From positions 1,054,001-1,118,000 of the forward strand of contig JAIWND010000005.1 of assembly GCA_025330725.1 (NCBI GenBank): DNA of 64,000 nt, read 5' to 3'. Shown here in pieces: positions 58,703-64,000 of the stretch. The notes under the pieces are model-generated. The model was not told the origin of the DNA and did not search any database. It saw only the letters and a list, made by a program, of their open reading frames with translations. The stretch is from Chlamydoabsidia padenii (Eukaryota; Mucoromycota; Mucoromycetes; Mucorales; Cunninghamellaceae). The translations under genes were made by a program, and so were the position numbers. How positions within the stretch are numbered: the first letter of the stretch is position 1; each line of letters starts with the position of its first letter.

Positions 58703-59104
58703 ATGGAGTGGAAACTAATAATCTTTGTTTTTTTATGCATTTTGATACTAGTAACTTCTTCTACAGCACTCCTCCTCGCCACGCTACCAATTGCTTACGG
58801 TCATGCTGAAAACAAACCTGTCACCTATTATATTTGTTTGGGGAATGCAATCAAGGCGGTTGGATCTGGTGGAAGAGTATATTTTGGGAAATGGACTGCA
58901 CCTCATCCTTCTCAAAAGACTGGCCCACTTGATGCAACGACTCCTCGTGAAGGTCAAATTGAAAATAACCAAGGTAAACTGCTTTATAACAGGAGAAAAA
59001 AGGGGGGTGAAGGGATAAAAAGGTACTGATGTCTTCTTCTTTAATATTTAGCCGATGAAGTGAAAGAAAGCCAAGGCCCTGTTCAAGTTGGTATGAATGC
59101 ATGA
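58703..59104 (+). pseudogene. Probable relic of a small gene; family uncertain
   Basis: An ORF from 58703 reads a hydrophobic N-terminus (KLIIFVFLCILILVTSSTAL) and then NAIKAVGSGGRVYFGKWTAP and PREGQIENNQG, ending at a GTAAAC donor near 58974. A second piece from about 59052 reads ADEVKESQGPVQVGMNA and a stop. Later fragments (FKAVYSSPV near 59190, GYNGGIFK near 59320) lie in changing frames with stops. Hydrophilic segments such as GQIENNQADEVKESQGPVQ recall small stress-related proteins, but I cannot name a family. Decay is likely, though a short two-exon gene ending at 59104 is an alternative. Confidence 0.3.
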
Positions 59105-62039
59105 ACCAATCAATGCGGTATCTTGAAAGGTAAATCTAGAACAGCAACATAAAGACAAAGTACTAACCTCACTGATAATGGACACTCTAGTTTTAAGGCT
59201 GTCTACTCCTCACCTGTAAGGCTTGAAGTCGGCTGGGGATACCTGTTACTGACGAAAAAGAAATCATGGGTATTGTAACACATGCTTGATCCTCTGGCTT
59301 CTCATCTTCTGGTTACAACGGCGGTATTTTCAAGTAGGTTTATACAAGAAGATTGTTTTGAAATGACGTTGAACCTTTTTTTATAACATTGGCTTAATCT
59401 TATAAGGTATTGGATTTGTTTGAACTCTGTTATGATCTCATCGCGGATAGATATATGGAACAAGGAAACAACGGTGGACATTCAACGATTATCTCGGTGG
59501 AAGGTCATCAACAACAACATCTTTGATCTAATACATCAGTAGGAACATTGTGGTTGGTATTCTTGGATGTGCCGACATTATTCGAATTTTTTTTTTGATT
59601 TTTTTGATTTTTTTGATTTTTTTTGGCAACAACAACAACAACAACTAGGTGACTAGATGACTACTATCAACATGGTACAGCGCTCCTAAAAATGTTATGG
59701 TTGGTCAACATACAAAGTTGGTTTTGGGTCCTTTAGGATAGTTATTAGTTATTATATTTATTAAACACCCCAATAAAGTATTTGTTGTTGTTATTTCACT
59801 CATGATTCTTCTTGATGTTGGTTTTATTTGATTGATTTGTATAGGTTACATGATGTAATGGCCAACATGAAAAAATCTTGATACACACAGACAGGCCCGA
59901 AATAGATGGTGAATATTAAAGGCAATGTATATTTTGGCACATGTTTCTTTTGCGTAGTCGGATGTACTACCCCTTAATGTTGAGCTGGTTTAAGATTTAG
60001 TATCACCACCATGGCAAACTCAGACTGTCGGCTTGATGTCTGGTCTCCACTCCTTAGGATTACCCTTTCGAGCTCTGTCCTCCCCATCTTCTCTTTGGTA
60101 TGTATCACTGGTACACACACACTATTACACACACTCCCATCATATCTATACTGTCTGAACATTAACACCAATCCAGATATATACATAGGTACACACATTT
60201 ATAGATAAACAATCTCTGATGATTAAGCCGCATAAAAGTTATTATCAATACTACCAAGTAAATCGATCATGTCCGTTTTGGCTATAGATCGGGCATTAAA
60301 AAAAGTGATGCATGAAACTTTAACCCTTTCTTTACTCCAAGTGTCACTAAATTTATTCGGACAAATCTTGGTTTATATCCAACCCAAACATAACCCCCCC
60401 TTCTCTCCCCCAAATAAATAAATAAATAAAAAAGAGTCGGTATTCTAATAGTGATACCAATAAAGCAAAAGCGGACAAAGAACACAACAGCATAAAAAAA
60501 CAAGCGTGTGATAACAATCGGCACGTGGATGATCATTGGTAGATGAGAATGAGAAAGATTATAACAACTAGAATATTAAGAAACTTGGTTTCAGTACAAT
60601 ATAAGGACGTGTGTGAGAAGAAGGGGAAAAAAAAAAAAAGATGGTCGGGATTTGGATTTCAAATACCGACATAATGATGCTTCTCTTGTTCCCCATCCAA
60701 TGGTACGAAATCTGATAATCAACCATCCCAAAAGAAGTACCAACCATTCCAAAAAGAGGTAGCGGGGCTCTTGGTATCGTGATATGATTGATTTAGCCAG
60801 CAATCAATCATAGTCGTTTGTTCCATACCCCCCCCTTTTATTCGAAAGGTTCTTTTTTTCTTTAGTCTCCTCGGCGGGGTTTTAAAATGTCCTGTTTGCA
60901 TACATGATATGTTGTGTGTCGAGTTGAATGAATTCCTGCATCACACCCTCAACCTTGCTTTTCAATTTGGGGCTGATGTGTAACTCCCTTTTTCGTGAAA
61001 GAAAAAAGGATGATTTCAACATCTGGTTCCTCCACGTGAGTTACAAAAAGAAACCTTGTTCATAAGTATGTCTGAGTATGTGTGTGTCGATCAAAATGGC
61101 ATGTAAATCATTGGTGCCTTTTTAGCTCGTTTTGCTTTTCTTGGCGGCTCCGATTCCATCATCATCATTTTGTCTTTCGATTTCAATGAAACAACATGAA
61201 GGTCCGAATGTATATTTCACACACAATTCCTTCTGGATTTCCCTCAATTGTAGTAGATTGGTTTTTCCTCAAATGTGGTTCCAAATCAAAATCAAATGGA
61301 TTGACTCCAATTTATATGATGTTGATATATGTACAGTTTTAACGGAGAGGTAGAAAAAGTGAGGGGGGAGGGAGGATGTATGCATGTATAAAAATAACAG
61401 AGCGCGCCCTTATTTCCATATATAGATGTCATCACATATCAGTAGTAAACATCAGAAGCATCGAGGCTTTCCCAAAGATGCCCACATTTAACGATGATCC
61501 ATGTAAATGTAAGACCAAAGAAAAATGAAACTCGGTAGATTATAATTCCCGTTATGTAACTCATCAAAATGGGGGGAGGAAGGAAAAAAAAAAAACGGGT
61601 TACCAATTTACCCCTGAAAAGTTCAATCCCCGCTTCATTTGACAGGTGCAATATAGGATAAATCCAGTTACTGCCGGTTATAGAGCAACTAAAAATGATG
61701 ATGATATGTACAAAAATCATGATTCTCTTTATTAAGAAAGGTATATGCAAAAAACTATTTATATGGAAATGTAAAAAAAGGGCAAAAAAAAAAATGTATG
61801 TAGCTTCTATATGTACAATGTCAGTAGGGACAATATAAACTCGATTATGCAAAGAAAAGGATGACCGACATGTCTCTCCCTCCTTCTTTTCCATATCTAT
61901 CATTCGATCCTTCCCTAAAAGAAAGGGAGAGAAAAGGTAACAGCTGTGTCATGTACAGTATTGTACATGAAAATCAGGTGCATCAGTTGTTTAATCAATG
62001 TTCAAGGTCCGCTTCCCCCTTTCCCAATAGACAAGTAGA
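59105..62039. other. Gene-poor stretch upstream/downstream of relics and cyclin
   Basis: Nearly 3 kb with only short ORFs and no recognised product. It contains T-rich runs at 59587-59623, a motif variant CGGGATTTGGA at 60646-60656 in a loose inverted arrangement with ATTTCAAATACCGAC, a CGGCGGGGTTTTAAA copy at 60871-60885 and a CA microsatellite near 60115. Confidence 0.45.
60646..60670. promoter_or_regulatory. Inverted pair of degenerate motif copies
   Basis: CGGGATTTGGA is followed within the same 25 bp by TTTCAAATACCG in the opposite orientation, recalling the palindrome upstream of VWA8. No gene starts nearby. Confidence 0.35.
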
Positions 62040-63070
62040 TCAGTGAAGAGGTGCAGACACAGGCCCCGACAAGGCCGATGGGATATAAGTTTGATACAAT
62101 TGATTGCTGAGATGATAAGGTTGGCGGAAATAACCAGGTACCGATGATAATGATGTTGATGATGATGGTGATGATGATGATGATGATGACCAGCTTAAAA
62201 TAGGACGACAATATCCATCATCGGTATAAGTAGGGGGTGTCGGATAACAATAGGAAGAACATGAAGAAGATGTAGAAGTGGTAGAATGACAAGTAGGAGT
62301 TGGCAGATACGATTCAGGTGGTGTGTAAGGCATTTTGGTATTGACCGGTGATGATGATGTGTAGTTAATATGAGTTGTGGGTCGTTTCTTTCTTTGTGCT
62401 TGCCGAGAATCTTCCACCGTATCTTGATAAAATCGTTTCAAATTCGAAGAATTGGCTTTTAGTAGTGAGATTGAATCCAAAGTAGGATTCATGATCGTCG
62501 GTGAAATCCACTGCTGACATTGACCAATCCATTGAAAATATAGATCATAAGGTAAATGTATATTATATTGTAGTGCTGACAAAAATTCCATTTCCATTAT
62601 GTTTAGTTCCGCCATAGGAATACTAGATACTTCAGACCATGTCTAAATGAGGAGGTTAGATTCATGCAATATATTTTTTCAAATCCCGATTTTTTTCTGC
62701 TCCTTTTTTTTAAATGTACCTTGTTAGTAAAAGTGTTGTCATCCAGATATTTGTTGGCCAAGACCAGGGCAGTGGTGAAAAGTCTGATCTCTGATCCAAC
62801 AGAGGCATGTATATAAGGATAAGCAGATCGTAATCGATGAATGTAATATAATCCAAGTACAATACAAGCCCAAGACACTTGAGTTGCTTTGATAATCTTT
62901 TGACAGAATTGCTTAAATGCGATGGTTCGTTTCATTGGTTGTTGCTTTCGTGAGCCCCAAATCGAAGGTACTGCTTGGGCGCAAAAATCTGCTAATTGCC
63001 CTGTGGTTGCGCATGAAAGCAATGAAAGCATAGAGGTCGATGTTGAAGATGGTAAGTGATTGGCTATCAT
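62040..63070 (-). CDS. Pho80/Pcl-like cyclin
   Basis: Two exons, 63070-62720 and 62642-62040 (317 aa). The N-terminal half is a single cyclin box: KRTIAFKQFCQKIIKATQVS, WACIVLGLYYIHRLR, LFTTALVLANKYLDDNTFTN and NIMEMEFLSALQYNIHLPYD. Length and the late cyclin box match PHO85-type cyclins (Pcl/Clg), which direct a Pho85-like kinase in polarity, cell-cycle entry or nutrient response. The C-terminal 150 residues are Ser/Thr/Pro/Tyr-rich without known domains, possibly regulatory. An in-frame ATG at 63127 would add MEITTTLLFSLSLSLFQFT, encoded by a CT repeat typical of a leader, so I prefer 63070. The intron contains an exact motif copy. Confidence 0.88.
62678..62688 (+). promoter_or_regulatory. 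Exact recurrent motif inside the cyclin intron
   Basis: TTCAAATCCCG followed by a T run, wholly within the 77-nt intron of the cyclin gene. It is the only exact copy lying inside a transcribed gene and may drive an internal start or be there by chance. Confidence 0.45.
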
Positions 63071-64000
63071 GGTGAATTGAAAGAGAGAGAGAGAGAGAGA
63101 GAAAAGAAGAGTGGTGGTGATTTCCAAAAAGCAAAAGAAAAGAAAGAAAAAGTGAATTGGATATTTATATCATACTTTTTTAAAGTTCAAGTATTCCTTA
63201 TTCATCAAGTGCTCGATGTCCCTTTTTTCAGTCATGCTCTCCCCCAAAAAAGTAATAACTCCATCCCCTTTTTCTTCTTGGTTTTCTTCTTTTTTTCTTT
63301 TTTGGTTCACTCTCCCCCAAGGTCTCGGAACTTATTTTTTCATTGTCCTCACTTTTGGGCTGTGCTCCCGTTCTCCGCTATAAAAAGTTTTTTTCGCACT
63401 CCTTTCTCGGTAGTCCCTTCCCTTGCCCCCATAATGGTTTAGATTCATCATCATCATCATTTTACAATAGATCATTCCTTTTTATATTATACACACACCC
63501 ACGCCCCCCGATCATGTACTACCATCATAAGAGAATCACTCTTTTTTTTTTTTTTTTTAAGCTTACAGACCGTATTGACAACAACTACATACTATCCTGA
63601 CACTTTCACCAACTTTAAATAGTTGGTTACTCAAATAGCAAATCGCTTTATTGTTTCGATCCATTCATTATATAACTCTTCTGTTTACTATTTGTGTTCA
63701 TTATATAATGTATGCACTACTTGAAGCTGATGATAAATGAAGGGGGGGGAGGATGGTATGCATTGATACCGCCACGACTTGGTTCAGCTTTTTTGTTTCA
63801 CAACAACCATGCATTTGAATTATGTTTCAGGAGGATGGTTCTGTTCATCATTTTCTAACAGAAGTATTTCTTCTCCTACACTTTTTTTCAATCAGTACAT
63901 GTTGAATACAAACATCGAGGGGGGTTCTTTGCATGATTTTGATTTTTAAACACCGAAAACACAATTTCCATTATTTTCAAATTCCGATTGTGGCCTTGTT
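63071..64000. other. Upstream of cyclin gene to right window edge
   Basis: A CT/GA repeat at 63081-63103 is in the cyclin leader. Poly-T (63541-63558), an ATC repeat and two weak motif variants near the right edge (TTTAAACACCG at 63947-63957, TTCAAATTCCG at 63976-63986) suggest another gene begins beyond the window. No ORF is supported. Confidence 0.45.

Noticed and set aside
59974..60208. Short overlapping ORFs on both strands
   Set aside because: Both contain CA-repeat-encoded residues and match no family; likely chance ORFs.
63071..63127. Upstream in-frame ATG for the cyclin
   Set aside because: The extra residues (SLSLSLF) are encoded by a CT microsatellite, more likely part of the 5' leader.

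Overview
The window is nuclear DNA of a filamentous fungus, most likely an early-diverging one (Mucoromycota, probably Mucorales). The genes are protein-coding and mostly cut by short introns (about 50-90 nt, GTAAG...TAG), intergenic DNA is AT-rich with long poly-A and poly-T tracts, and the gene set includes a GT17 glycosyltransferase, GDP-mannose 4,6-dehydratase, a VWA8-type AAA+ protein and an EBP-type sterol isomerase, a mix that fits Mucoromycota better than Dikarya. The genus cannot be fixed from sequence reading alone. I found no tRNA, rRNA or CRISPR. Exons below were joined by hand; in every gene called as intact the exon lengths sum to a whole number of codons.

Layout. 1-6053: VWA8 (5' part, runs off the left edge) and EPL1, both on the minus strand. 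7101-16837, plus strand: M1 aminopeptidase, GT17 transferase and kinesin-1. 17190-22264, minus strand: COG8 and eIF3c. 22823-25895, plus strand: a Zn2Cys6 regulator. 26.5-27.4 kb: a decayed membrane-protein gene. 27989-30322, minus strand: sterol isomerase, ACT-domain protein and an unknown membrane protein. 30.47-32.3 kb: a decayed Tc1/mariner-type transposon with a second TA-flanked element inserted in its transposase. 32835-39902, plus strand: Zn2Cys6/PAS regulator, GDP-mannose dehydratase, mitochondrial FAD/folate-type carrier and a small GPI-anchor candidate. 40988-51721, minus strand: SH3-RasGEF, an ABC-transporter relic and a chitin synthase. 52360-56960, plus strand: OST-alpha/TMEM184-type protein and a secreted YcnI-domain (DUF1775) protein, separated by unassigned DNA. 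57.1-62.0 kb is gene-poor, with a 140-bp direct repeat and a probable relic gene. 62040-63070, minus strand: a Pho80/Pcl-like cyclin.

The genes are mostly housekeeping: translation (eIF3c), Golgi traffic (COG8), microtubule transport (kinesin-1), chromatin (EPL1), Ras signalling (RasGEF), and cell wall or surface (chitin synthase, GPI-type proteins, GT17, GMD). They do not form an obvious cluster.

The two most notable signals outside genes are: (i) a recurrent 11-mer, TTCAAATCCCG or its complement, exact seven times and in near variants at least a dozen more times, mostly 70-250 bp upstream of start codons; (ii) a 1,078-bp element with about 177-bp terminal inverted repeats, a TA target duplication and eleven tandem 20-bp units that can each fold into a small hairpin. 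Removing this element restores the reading frame of the interrupted transposase.
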